Shown here piece by piece: positions 1 through 7,079 of a stretch of 55,917 nt of DNA. The notes beneath the pieces were generated by a model. It searched no databases. It was not told where the DNA came from and worked only from the letters and a program-made list of their open reading frames with translations. The stretch's first letter is position 1. Each line of letters opens with the position of its first letter. Source of the stretch: an uncultured Lachnospiraceae bacterium (lineage in GTDB: Bacteria; Bacillota; Clostridia; Lachnospirales; Lachnospiraceae); the NCBI GenBank assembly GCA_947576945.1, contig CANPTH010000026.1, positions 1 through 55,917 on the forward strand, in the 5' to 3' direction. A program made the position numbers and the translations under genes.

Positions 1-49
1 CACCGTAGGACTTTCACCCACCGAATTCCAAGCCCTTAGCTGGGCGCAC
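1..49 (-). mobile_element. 5' end of a group IIC-like intron (runs off the window)
   Basis: On the minus strand the 49 bases begin with GTGCGCCCAGC and contain GGTGAAAGTCC about 30 bases in. A GTGYG start and a GGTGARAGTCC stretch in domain I are typical of group II introns, and the order and spacing resemble the Oceanobacillus-type IIC intron. The 5' splice site would be at 49, with exon ending in ATATAGG. An intrinsic terminator lies about ten bases upstream of the junction (60-88), which is the preferred insertion setting of IIC introns. The reverse transcriptase and domain V would lie outside the window, so this is a motif-based call. Confidence 0.6.
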
Positions 50-59
50 CCTATATGAT

Positions 60-88
60 AAAACAAGAATCCCCATGAATGGAGATTC
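60..88 (-). terminator. Intrinsic terminator of the AgrC-like kinase gene
   Basis: On the minus strand GAATCTCC and GGGGATTC form an 8-bp stem (one G-T pair) with a six-base loop, followed by TTGTTTT. It lies 44 bases after the stop of the sensor kinase gene and immediately before the presumed intron junction. Confidence 0.7.
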
Positions 89-131
89 CCGCACGAAATG
101 TATTCTTTTTTACACGAAATGCACAGACTGT

Positions 132-1349
132 TCACGAAAGTGACAGCGGCATGGTCACTTCCGCCGCAAAGATCCCCGGCTCGTTGGCCAGGTTAAGATA
201 ACCGTCGTACTTATCCACCGCCGCCTTTACCCGCTTCATGCCCAGACCGTGATTGCCCCGTTTTCTGCTGATATAACGGCTGGCCTCGAAATCCGGTTCC
301 TCCTTCGCCGCATTCTGCACGGAAAAGTACAGCTGACTCTTGTTGACCGTCAGATAGAGACGAAGAAACCGTTTCTCCTTCGCCACCTGGGCGCAGGCTT
401 CCAGCGCATTGTCAAGCAGATTTCCCAGAATGACACAAAGATCCACATCCTCCACAGAAAGCCTTTCCGGCGCCTTCGCGCTGCAGTTCACGGCTACCTC
501 CTGCCGTCTGGCCAGCGTCAGCTTGCTGTTCAGAATGGCATCCACCATCAGATTGCCGGATCTGACAAAGGTATCCACCCGGTCCAGTTCCCGCTCCAGC
601 TGGTCCAGATAGGCACCCATCTCCTCCGTGTTCCCCAGCGCAAGCTGCGCTTTCATCACCTGCATATGGTTATGGTAGTCATGCCGCCATCCCCGCATAT
701 CCATGTAGACGCTCTTGATCTCGTCATACTGGTGTTCCATCAGCTCCGACCGGAACTGTTCCGTGCGAAAGTCAAACCCCTTTTTATAGGAAAAAAGTGT
801 CCCCTCCACCGCCACAAACAAAAGCGCCTCCAACACAATGCCGCCCCACAGAAAGATACTGCGCGGCAGCGCCGTCGTCTCCACCTGCCCCGTACAGCCA
901 AGCAGCCATAGAAAAGCCCCTATGATGCCGTAGGCTGCCACAAGCAGCACGCCGTTCCACAGCCTGAGACTTTCCCGCTTCTTCCCCAGCAGAAGCAGAA
1001 ACACAAGCATGATCCCCCCATGCAGCACAAAAATCTCCTCGGCTTCCACTACCAATACCCCCACTGCAATACACAGGCCCGGCAGCAGAATCCGCCATCC
1101 CTGCCGCATAAAGGCTTCCGCATCAAAAAACAAGTCGTACAGCGTCAGGATTCCGGCGATCAGGATCCACGCCGCTGCCGCCCGGAATTTTATCCCGAAC
1201 AATGGTACGAAAAAGGAACAGGCCAAAACCGCACCCGTCAGGCAAATACCCAGCGCGCGCTTCCCGATTCCCTTCTCCATGCTTCCCATCTGCTCTATAT
1301 AATACCAATAACACCCCAGCCACAGCAGCTGAAAAATTTCCTGTTCCAT
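132..1349 (-). CDS. AgrC/LytS-type sensor histidine kinase (GHKL ATPase)
   Basis: 405 residues. The first 190 residues hold about six hydrophobic membrane segments, as in peptide-sensing kinases of the AgrC class. The phosphoacceptor region is RHDYHNHM (about residue 222), the N box is NLLDNALEA (about 312), and the glycine-rich lid is GNHGLGMKR (about 365), which places the catalytic part in the GHKL (HATPase_c_5) family. The upstream gene on the same strand is a LytTR response regulator, so the two probably form one two-component system. The ligand is unknown: no agrB or agrD-like gene is visible nearby. The start is the ATG at 1349, with GAGG upstream at a rather long spacing. Confidence 0.85.
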   Translation of the reverse strand: MEQEIFQLLWLGCYWYYIEQMGSMEKGIGKRALGICLTGAVLACSFFVPLFGIKFRAAAAWILIAGILTLYDLFFDAEAFMRQGWRILLPGLCIAVGVLVVEAEEIFVLHGGIMLVFLLLLGKKRESLRLWNGVLLVAAYGIIGAFLWLLGCTGQVETTALPRSIFLWGGIVLEALLFVAVEGTLFSYKKGFDFRTEQFRSELMEHQYDEIKSVYMDMRGWRHDYHNHMQVMKAQLALGNTEEMGAYLDQLERELDRVDTFVRSGNLMVDAILNSKLTLARRQEVAVNCSAKAPERLSVEDVDLCVILGNLLDNALEACAQVAKEKRFLRLYLTVNKSQLYFSVQNAAKEEPDFEASRYISRKRGNHGLGMKRVKAAVDKYDGYLNLANEPGIFAAEVTMPLSLS

Positions 1350-1400
1350 CCGGAGTTCTGCCTCTCCCTTATTCGCTTATTCCCTTATTCTTTTACGTTC

Positions 1401-2192
1401 TCACTTTTTATAATAGTTAAGATATGCCCTGTTGAGCGCCTCCCACCTGTTACGGGAGACCGGAAGCGTTTCCCCGCTGTCCATCAGCACATCCTTCCTG
1501 GTGATCCGGCTGACATAGGCCAGATTCACCACATAAGAGCGATGAATCCGGAAAAAACCGCCGTAACGCGCAAGCCGCTCTTCCAGCTCCCGGATCCCCG
1601 TCCGACAGCGCACTGCCTCTGTCGTGACCGCAGCTACCTCTGTTTCCTGAACAGTCTGCCTCTTTGTCTGCGGCGGTTCTTCTTCCATGCTGTAAGCAGA
1701 ACGGACACAATGCACCTGCGTGTCGTGGGCATCGCTTTCCAGATAACAGATCTGCGCCAGTCTGACCCGCGCCGTGCCCCCTGCCAGATCCAGCAGCAGA
1801 ACCGGTTCTTCCTGCCCGCACCGCTCCTTCGCCCGGTCAAGACAGGCAAAGAACTTCTCCCGCTCCACCGGCTTGATCAGATAGGACACGGCCTCCACAT
1901 CATAGCCCTCCAGCACATAATCCGCAAGCCCCGTCGCAAAGATGATCTGAACGCGCTTCCCTTCCTGCCGCAGCCTGCGGGCCAGACTGATACCGTTCAT
2001 CCCCGGCATGTCAATGTCCAGAAGCATAATATCCGCTTCTTCCCAGTCTTCCCTGTTAAACAGAAACTGCTCTGCGCTTTTGCACGGCGTGACAGCGATC
2101 CCGCATTTTCTCCCCGCCGCCCACTCTCTGACCAGGGTTTCCAGAAAAGAGAGCGAAGCCGCCTCGTCGTCACATATGATAACATGCAGCAT
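1401..2192 (-). CDS. LytTR-family response regulator
   Basis: 263 residues. The N-terminal half is a receiver domain: acidic pocket CDDE near residue 8, phosphoacceptor in MLLDIDMPGMNG (about residue 59), and the conserved lysine in YLIKPVERE (about 108). The C-terminal half is a LytTR DNA-binding domain with FFRIHRSYVVNL and VSRNRWEALN. It is encoded 51 bases upstream of the AgrC-like kinase, and such pairs normally control peptide-signalled genes through paired LytTR boxes. The linker (residues 150-185) carries an unusual run of about 35 residues between receiver and DNA-binding domains. The 135 bases upstream (2193-2327) contain no gene; a weak TATGAT -10 is present but no convincing -35. 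Confidence 0.88.
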   Translation of the reverse strand: MLHVIICDDEAASLSFLETLVREWAAGRKCGIAVTPCKSAEQFLFNREDWEEADIMLLDIDMPGMNGISLARRLRQEGKRVQIIFATGLADYVLEGYDVEAVSYLIKPVEREKFFACLDRAKERCGQEEPVLLLDLAGGTARVRLAQICYLESDAHDTQVHCVRSAYSMEEEPPQTKRQTVQETEVAAVTTEAVRCRTGIRELEERLARYGGFFRIHRSYVVNLAYVSRITRKDVLMDSGETLPVSRNRWEALNRAYLNYYKK

Positions 2193-2327
2193 TGGCCTGT
2201 CCGTCCTCCCTTCGCTGTCATCGTCCGGCCTGCTTTCCCATTACGTACATCCGGCCTTTTTATCATAGCACACTCTGAAAAGAAAAACATCCTGTCAGCC
2301 TGCGAAAATCGGATCTTATGTTTCCTT

Positions 2328-3071
2328 CTATTTTGAAATAACCGTTTTGTTCCCTCTGCAATATCTAATCCGGTATACCAACACACACAGCAATCCATAC
2401 AGGAAGATTGCCACACCCGACTCCAGGTATCCCATTGCAGTTTTTTCACCATAAACGTCCGACAGAAATGAGAAGCAAACTGTGACCGGATGCCAGTTAA
2501 CTGCCCTTCCATTTACTACAAATACTCCGGATATACCAAGGAGCATTGACAGTATACTTCCCCATATATATTTTCCGCCGCTCTTTCCAAACCACAAAAT
2601 CACGGGCAGTATCCCTAACGTGATACAGATGTTATATGCAAACGCTTTCATACATTCTCCTGCCATTATAAGCACGGCCGGACGGTTTTTTAACATAATG
2701 CCTGCCGCCAGAAGAAGCGCTGTTTCAAACAGTGCGATTCTGACCGTCAGCAAAAACAGGACTGCCACTTTCGCTTTTACCGCATCCTGCCATCTGACCG
2801 GTATCACCAACAGATTTTTCAGCGTATCCTTTGCATATTCCTGATCTATCATGTATCCGCCAATCAAAGATACCGTAAACGGCAGAAACAGCATTGCATT
2901 GTTGTAAAAAAACATTTCTGCAAACCCTTCCCATTCAGGCGCCCCTGCCTTAATCTGCATTTGCTGCGCAAAAGTAATGATAAACGAAAAGAGAATGCTG
3001 AGATATCCAACCAAAACCATTGTCTGCCTTTTCAATTTCTTTAATTCCGCTCTGATCAATCTCCTCATCAT
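2328..3071 (-). CDS. Lantibiotic-immunity-type ABC transporter permease (second subunit)
   Basis: 247 residues, six hydrophobic segments, with a short basic cytoplasmic N-terminus (MMRRLIRAELKKLKRQ) typical of ABC-2 permeases of the LanE/LanG (EpiE/MutG) class. Its start overlaps the end of the preceding permease gene by four bases, which implies translational coupling. It is the last gene of a five-gene set (regulator, kinase, ATPase, two permeases). By analogy with NisFEG and with CprABC of Clostridioides difficile it should help expel or exclude cationic antimicrobial peptides from the membrane. The substrate assignment rests on gene order and family only. Confidence 0.78.
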   Translation of the reverse strand: MMRRLIRAELKKLKRQTMVLVGYLSILFSFIITFAQQMQIKAGAPEWEGFAEMFFYNNAMLFLPFTVSLIGGYMIDQEYAKDTLKNLLVIPVRWQDAVKAKVAVLFLLTVRIALFETALLLAAGIMLKNRPAVLIMAGECMKAFAYNICITLGILPVILWFGKSGGKYIWGSILSMLLGISGVFVVNGRAVNWHPVTVCFSFLSDVYGEKTAMGYLESGVAIFLYGLLCVLVYRIRYCRGNKTVISK

Positions 3072-3841
3072 ACATCGGCCTCCTGTCTTTTATAAAGCCA
3101 CAGACTGATTCCGACGGAAACTGCCGCTGTTGCCCCCAGCAAAAAGAGTCCCCTGTCCATTGAATAATACAGGATGTCCAACCCCCGCTGCAGATTATCC
3201 GTATACTCCAAAATGGTAAAAGGATAGGTGATACGGTATGCTGCCAAAACAGGCAGATGCATGTCAAGACAATGAAACATGGACAACTGCCATGTAAACA
3301 AAAAATCAACGAGTACATAACAGTTAATCGCAATCATTGAAATCAGATTCCTTTTTCGAAGCAAAATGATCAGAAGCAGCACAGGCATTGTTGCACAGAT
3401 GCTGCACAGAGACGTTCCCAGATAAATCCCGAAAATGCGGACAACATCCGGCATATAATTCCGCAGGAAAATTCCTCCTGTGACCGTATAGACAGTATAG
3501 ATTCCCGAAAGTACCACGACAATCACAAGGGCTGAAGCCAGTTTTGATAAAAAAATCTGCCATCCAGGTATGCCGATCACCAGAATATTTTTCAATGTGT
3601 GATTCCTCTCCTCCAGTTCAAACAGGTTTAAAAGCATGACCGAAAAAGTAAACGGAATCATAAGAAAACTTCCAAACATGACATTCGCACCGATCAAATT
3701 CCTGAAGGGATATTGGTTTTTTATGCAGAGCAGTGTGCCAAACGCAGGGATCAGGATACCGACTGCCCACAACATCCCTGCTGTCTTCTGACGTCTCAGT
3801 TTCTTCAGCTCATTCCGGCATATGTTAAGCAATCCCCTCAC
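3068..3841 (-). CDS. Lantibiotic-immunity-type ABC transporter permease (first subunit)
   Basis: 257 residues with six predicted membrane segments and a basic N-terminal stretch (CRNELKKLRRQKT) ahead of the first. Size and layout fit the LanE/MutE permeases that pair with a dedicated ATPase. The gene overlaps the upstream ATPase gene by 17 bases and the downstream permease by four, so the three are certainly cotranscribed. It probably forms the heteromeric membrane channel together with the 247-residue permease. Confidence 0.78.
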   Translation of the reverse strand: MRGLLNICRNELKKLRRQKTAGMLWAVGILIPAFGTLLCIKNQYPFRNLIGANVMFGSFLMIPFTFSVMLLNLFELEERNHTLKNILVIGIPGWQIFLSKLASALVIVVVLSGIYTVYTVTGGIFLRNYMPDVVRIFGIYLGTSLCSICATMPVLLLIILLRKRNLISMIAINCYVLVDFLFTWQLSMFHCLDMHLPVLAAYRITYPFTILEYTDNLQRGLDILYYSMDRGLFLLGATAAVSVGISLWLYKRQEADV

Positions 3842-4751
3842 CTCCGGTTATCCTTTTAAAATAATCTTCCAGCGTATCACTGCATTTGTTGATGGCATCT
3901 ACATAAATATTTCGTCCTGCAAGAAACCTGACGATTTCCTTTGTCTGTATCCCCTCATCAAAAATCTGAATGCAGCCGTTCCTCATAATCCGATAATCAT
4001 TGATATGAAATTCCTCTTCCAGCATATGGATCACTGTTTCTGTCGAATCTACAGACAACAGGATATAATGCATATTTCTTTTCTTCAATTCCTCATAAGG
4101 GCTTTCTTCCAGCAGAATTCCTTTGTCAATAATTCCTATCCTGTCTGCCAAAAGCTCAATCTCTGACAGAATATGGCTTGACAGCAGAATCGTTTTCCCA
4201 CAGTCCTGCGCAAGCTCCCTGATAAAATTCCTTGTTTCCATTACCCCGATCGGATCAAGTCCATTAATCGGCTCGTCCAGTATCAGGACTTCCGGATCAT
4301 GGATCATGGCGGCTGCAATCCCCAGCCGCTGCTTCATGCCAAGAGAAAACGCAGAAAATAGTTTTTTGTCTTTATAAGTCAGCCCAACCCTCTCCAGACT
4401 TTCTTTTACAGCATCCCGTTTTACATATCCCCGCAGGTCAGCAAGAATTTCCAGATTTTCCGTTGCCGTAAGGTTTGGATAAAACCCCGGTGTCTCAATC
4501 ATAACCCCTGTCCGCCCCAAAAATTCTCTTTTATTCCCTTCAAAAGGCTGTCCGAACATATAGACAGTTCCTTCTGATATCATGGATAAACCCAGCAGCA
4601 TTTTCATTATTGTTGTCTTTCCGGCTCCGTTCCTTCCCAAAAGGGCATAAATTTCACCTTTATTTACATGGAGATCCACACCCTTTACCGCGGCAGTATC
4701 CCCATAATATTTCGTCAACCCTTTCGTCTCAATGATAAAGTTATCCATCAT
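3825..4751 (-). CDS. ABC transporter ATP-binding protein (lantibiotic-resistance type, BcrA/LanF-like)
   Basis: 308 residues from the ATG at 4751, chosen because GAAAGGG lies 8-9 bases upstream; the frame stays open to 4802 but without a ribosome site. Walker A is GRNGAGKTT, the signature is the degenerate SLGMKQRLG, Walker B is VLILDEPINGLDP and the H-loop is LLSSHILSEIE. A C-terminal extension of about 90 residues follows the ATPase core, as in BcrA and LanF proteins. It energises the two downstream permeases, with which it overlaps. Regulation is probably by the two-component genes immediately upstream. Confidence 0.85.
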   Translation of the reverse strand: MMDNFIIETKGLTKYYGDTAAVKGVDLHVNKGEIYALLGRNGAGKTTIMKMLLGLSMISEGTVYMFGQPFEGNKREFLGRTGVMIETPGFYPNLTATENLEILADLRGYVKRDAVKESLERVGLTYKDKKLFSAFSLGMKQRLGIAAAMIHDPEVLILDEPINGLDPIGVMETRNFIRELAQDCGKTILLSSHILSEIELLADRIGIIDKGILLEESPYEELKKRNMHYILLSVDSTETVIHMLEEEFHINDYRIMRNGCIQIFDEGIQTKEIVRFLAGRNIYVDAINKCSDTLEDYFKRITGGEGIA

Positions 4752-4876
4752 CCCGTCATCCCTTTCTTCATGCGCTGCCTGTACGTCTGTCTGCCGTTCC
4801 ATAGTATCACACTTTTTGCTCCTGTAACCTTACGAAAACCTTGCAAAAAAACTGCCCGGCCCGAAGGCAGAACAGT

Positions 4877-5788
4877 TCATGTATCATTTTCTGATAAAGG
4901 AAATTCCATGGCAAAACAAATCCCCTTCTTTTGGGGTTCTACAAAAATCTTCCCGCCCTGGATCAAAACCAGTTCCCGCACGATCGCAAGCCCCAGACCG
5001 CTTCCTTTGCTGCTGTGGGCATCCCCCGCCCTGTACAGCCTGTCAAAAAGAAATGGAATCTCTTTCTCCAAAATTCCCATGCCATTGTCACAAACTTTCA
5101 CAACAACCGTAACACCAGACCGCACAATCTCTATCCAGATTTTAGAAGCCCTGCTGTGTTCCATTGCATTCTTAAGCAGATTATTCACACAGCGCTCATA
5201 AAAAACCCGGTCCACGCTGATCTGTATTTCGTCCATGTCTGATGTGAAATCATAGGAGACTCCATTTCGTTCAAAATCTGCAACCCAATTTGCAAAAACA
5301 GCCCTTGTTTCCTCTACGATATCCAATGGTTCCATTTCTGCTTTCTCTTCTTTGGAATTGAGCTTGAACCACTGAAACAAATCGTCCAGATACTCTTTCA
5401 GGACATATGCTTTTTCCCTTGCCTGCCGGACAGATTCTGCGTTCATTTCCCCATGAACATATTGATAATAAACGGCATCCAGATGACCGATGATAGATGT
5501 AAGGGGCGTGCGGATATCATGCGATAAACCGGTCATGAGCTCTTCGTTCCTTCGTTCCAGCCGCTTTGTCTTTATGATGCGTTCCTTATTATCCATCATA
5601 ATCTGATTGAGCTTATAGCAGGTATCTGATAAAAAGGAATGTTTCCTGATCAGGATTCTTCTATCTGTTTCCCCCTTTATGATTTCATCTAATACCTGGT
5701 TGATTTTTTTAATCTGCCTGCAGATCCCTGCCAGCAATAACATGAGACCCAGACAGATTATCATCAGCGCTATCATTTCCATATGCAT
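4877..5788 (-). CDS. Sensor histidine kinase (lantibiotic-resistance module)
   Basis: 303 residues. There is one N-terminal membrane helix (residues 5-23), no sizeable extracellular domain, then a HisKA domain with the H box LSHDIRTPLTS (about residue 90) and an HATPase_c domain with N box NLLKNAMEH, G1 box DNGMGI and G2 box GSGLGLAIV. A kinase without an external sensor domain that adjoins an antimicrobial-peptide ABC transporter usually senses peptide stress in or at the membrane. Its ATG directly follows the stop of the response regulator gene, so the two are translationally coupled. Confidence 0.86.
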   Translation of the reverse strand: MHMEMIALMIICLGLMLLLAGICRQIKKINQVLDEIIKGETDRRILIRKHSFLSDTCYKLNQIMMDNKERIIKTKRLERRNEELMTGLSHDIRTPLTSIIGHLDAVYYQYVHGEMNAESVRQAREKAYVLKEYLDDLFQWFKLNSKEEKAEMEPLDIVEETRAVFANWVADFERNGVSYDFTSDMDEIQISVDRVFYERCVNNLLKNAMEHSRASKIWIEIVRSGVTVVVKVCDNGMGILEKEIPFLFDRLYRAGDAHSSKGSGLGLAIVRELVLIQGGKIFVEPQKKGICFAMEFPLSENDT

Positions 5789-6478
5789 TTACTGCCCTCC
5801 TCCAAAGCGGTAGCCGACGCCCCTGACTGTCTGTATTATCCTCGGATTTTCCGGATCGTCTTCTATTTTCTTTCTGATCTTACTGACCAATGCCATAATG
5901 TTATTATCGTCATAGACATAATCATTCTTCCATACAGCCTTATAAATCTGCTTTTTTGTATAAGCACGCTTCGGAGACGAGGCAAGAAAATACAACAGGT
6001 CAAATTCTTTTCCGGTCAACAGCACTTCTTTGTTTTCTTTCAATATTCCTTTTATCTGCGGAACAATCGTAATCTTATCGAAACAAATCTCTTCCTGCGG
6101 TAAAATTCCATTCTTTAACACCGTATTCCTCCGAATCTGGGACGCAGCCCTCGCCAGCAGTTCCTCCATATTAAAGGGTTTCGTTACATAATCATCCGCA
6201 CCGATTTCCAGGCCGCTTACCTTATCTGACGGAGAATTTTTTGCAGTCAGCATAATCACAGGAACCGCATACAGTTTCCGTATTTCCCCCAGAACTTCAA
6301 AACCATTTTCGCCATGCAGCATCACATCCAGCAGCACAAGATCATATTTTGTCCGTGACAGCTTATCAAGCCCCTGTTGCCCATTCCACGCCGTATCCAC
6401 TTCATATAACCCACACATACAGTTTTGCAGCAGCTCCAGAAGAGACCGGTCATCATCTATAATCAGAATTCTGTTCAT
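5789..6478 (-). CDS. OmpR/PhoB-family response regulator (lantibiotic-resistance module)
   Basis: 229 residues from the ATG at 6478. An earlier in-frame ATG at 6487 lies too close to the GGAG ribosome site, which fits 6478 better. The receiver domain has IIDDD (about 8), phosphoacceptor LVLLDVMLHGENG (about 51) and the conserved lysine in DDYVTKPFN (about 101). The C-terminal winged-helix domain ends with VRGVGYRFGGGQ. It heads the five-gene module and has its own strong promoter at 6541-6569, facing away from the BlaI-type gene. It probably activates the downstream ABC genes. Confidence 0.88.
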   Translation of the reverse strand: MNRILIIDDDRSLLELLQNCMCGLYEVDTAWNGQQGLDKLSRTKYDLVLLDVMLHGENGFEVLGEIRKLYAVPVIMLTAKNSPSDKVSGLEIGADDYVTKPFNMEELLARAASQIRRNTVLKNGILPQEEICFDKITIVPQIKGILKENKEVLLTGKEFDLLYFLASSPKRAYTKKQIYKAVWKNDYVYDDNNIMALVSKIRKKIEDDPENPRIIQTVRGVGYRFGGGQ

Positions 6479-6540
6479 GATCCACATTTCTCCGTTCTTT
6501 CAAATCTCATACTGTACACAGTCCATACAGCCACATTGAA

Positions 6541-6569
6541 ATTATATGTGGAAATTCGGACTATAACAA
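6541..6569 (-). promoter_or_regulatory. Promoter of the lantibiotic-resistance-type operon
   Basis: On the minus strand TTGTTA, 17 bases, TATAAT, about 65 bases upstream of the response regulator start. The -10 is a perfect match. It is divergent from the BlaI-type promoter with about 20 bases between the two -35 regions. Confidence 0.65.
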
Positions 6570-6589
6570 GCATCTAAAATATTTTCTGC

Positions 6590-6618
6590 TTGACACGCGC
6601 AGACTATCGTGATAGTCT
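6590..6618 (+). promoter_or_regulatory. Promoter of the blaI-blaR1-type operon
   Basis: TTGACA (6590-6595), 17 bases, TAGTCT (6613-6618). The -35 is perfect and the -10 is weak. The first repressor palindrome covers the spacer and the -10, so repressor binding would block polymerase directly. Confidence 0.55.
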
Positions 6619-6650
6619 GTAATCAACCAACAGACTATTGCAATAGTCTA
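6600..6650 (+). promoter_or_regulatory. Two BlaI-type operators
   Basis: Two near-identical palindromes: cagactatc-gt-gatagtctg at 6600-6619 (9-bp arms, 2-bp centre) and agactattgcaatagtct at 6632-6649 (perfect). Their centres are 31 bp apart, about three helical turns, so two dimers would sit on one face of the DNA. They lie between promoter and the BlaI-type gene. The core differs from the staphylococcal TACA..TGTA operator but has the same dyad size. Confidence 0.7.
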
Positions 6651-6724
6651 CAGGCTGGAATCGACAGAATAGAGAATGAAGATGGCCAAGCGGCAAATTA
6701 AGCTGGAATGGAGGATTGATTACT

Positions 6725-7078
6725 ATGAAACTATTCGACTCAGAATTGAAAGTCATGGAAGTGCTCTGGGAACAGGGCACGAAATCAGCCCGCGATATCG
6801 TAGACGTACTGTCACAGCGCATCGGCTGGAACAAGAACACCACCTACACGGTGATCAGGAAGTGTATCGAAAAGGAAGCTGTCAGCCGCGAAGATCCGGG
6901 CTTTCTCTGCACGCCTCTGGTCACCAGAGACGAAGTGGCGCGCAGTGAGACCGAGCAGCTGATCGACAAGATGTTCGGCGGTTCCAGTGAATTGTTTTTT
7001 TCATCATTTCTGAAAAATCAGGGAATCTCGGAGGAAGATGCCGAAAGGCTTTCCCGTATGATCAAGGAGGCGAAATAA
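6725..7078 (+). CDS. BlaI/MecI/CopY-family transcriptional repressor
   Basis: 117 residues from the ATG at 6725, preceded by TGGAGG at a ten-base spacing. The winged-helix N-terminus (FDSELKVMEVLWEQG, then NTTYTVIRKCIEKE) matches the BlaI family, where this domain binds palindromic operators and the C-terminal helix pair dimerises. Two palindromes lie just upstream in its own promoter. The gene is followed one base later by the M56 peptidase gene, whose product normally inactivates the repressor by signal-dependent cleavage. No beta-lactamase gene is adjacent, so the regulon may be something else. Confidence 0.9.
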   Translation: MKLFDSELKVMEVLWEQGTKSARDIVDVLSQRIGWNKNTTYTVIRKCIEKEAVSREDPGFLCTPLVTRDEVARSETEQLIDKMFGGSSELFFSSFLKNQGISEEDAERLSRMIKEAK

Positions 7079-7079
7079 C

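Noticed and set aside
1..60. Fragment of rRNA or a riboswitch at the left edge
   Set aside because: The minus-strand GTGCG start, the GGTGAAAGTCC block and the terminator context fit a group II intron better.
1020..2336. 438-codon plus-strand frame opposite the LytTR regulator and kinase
   Set aside because: Antisense to two clear genes; Arg/His/Pro-rich composition without any domain; no ribosome site.
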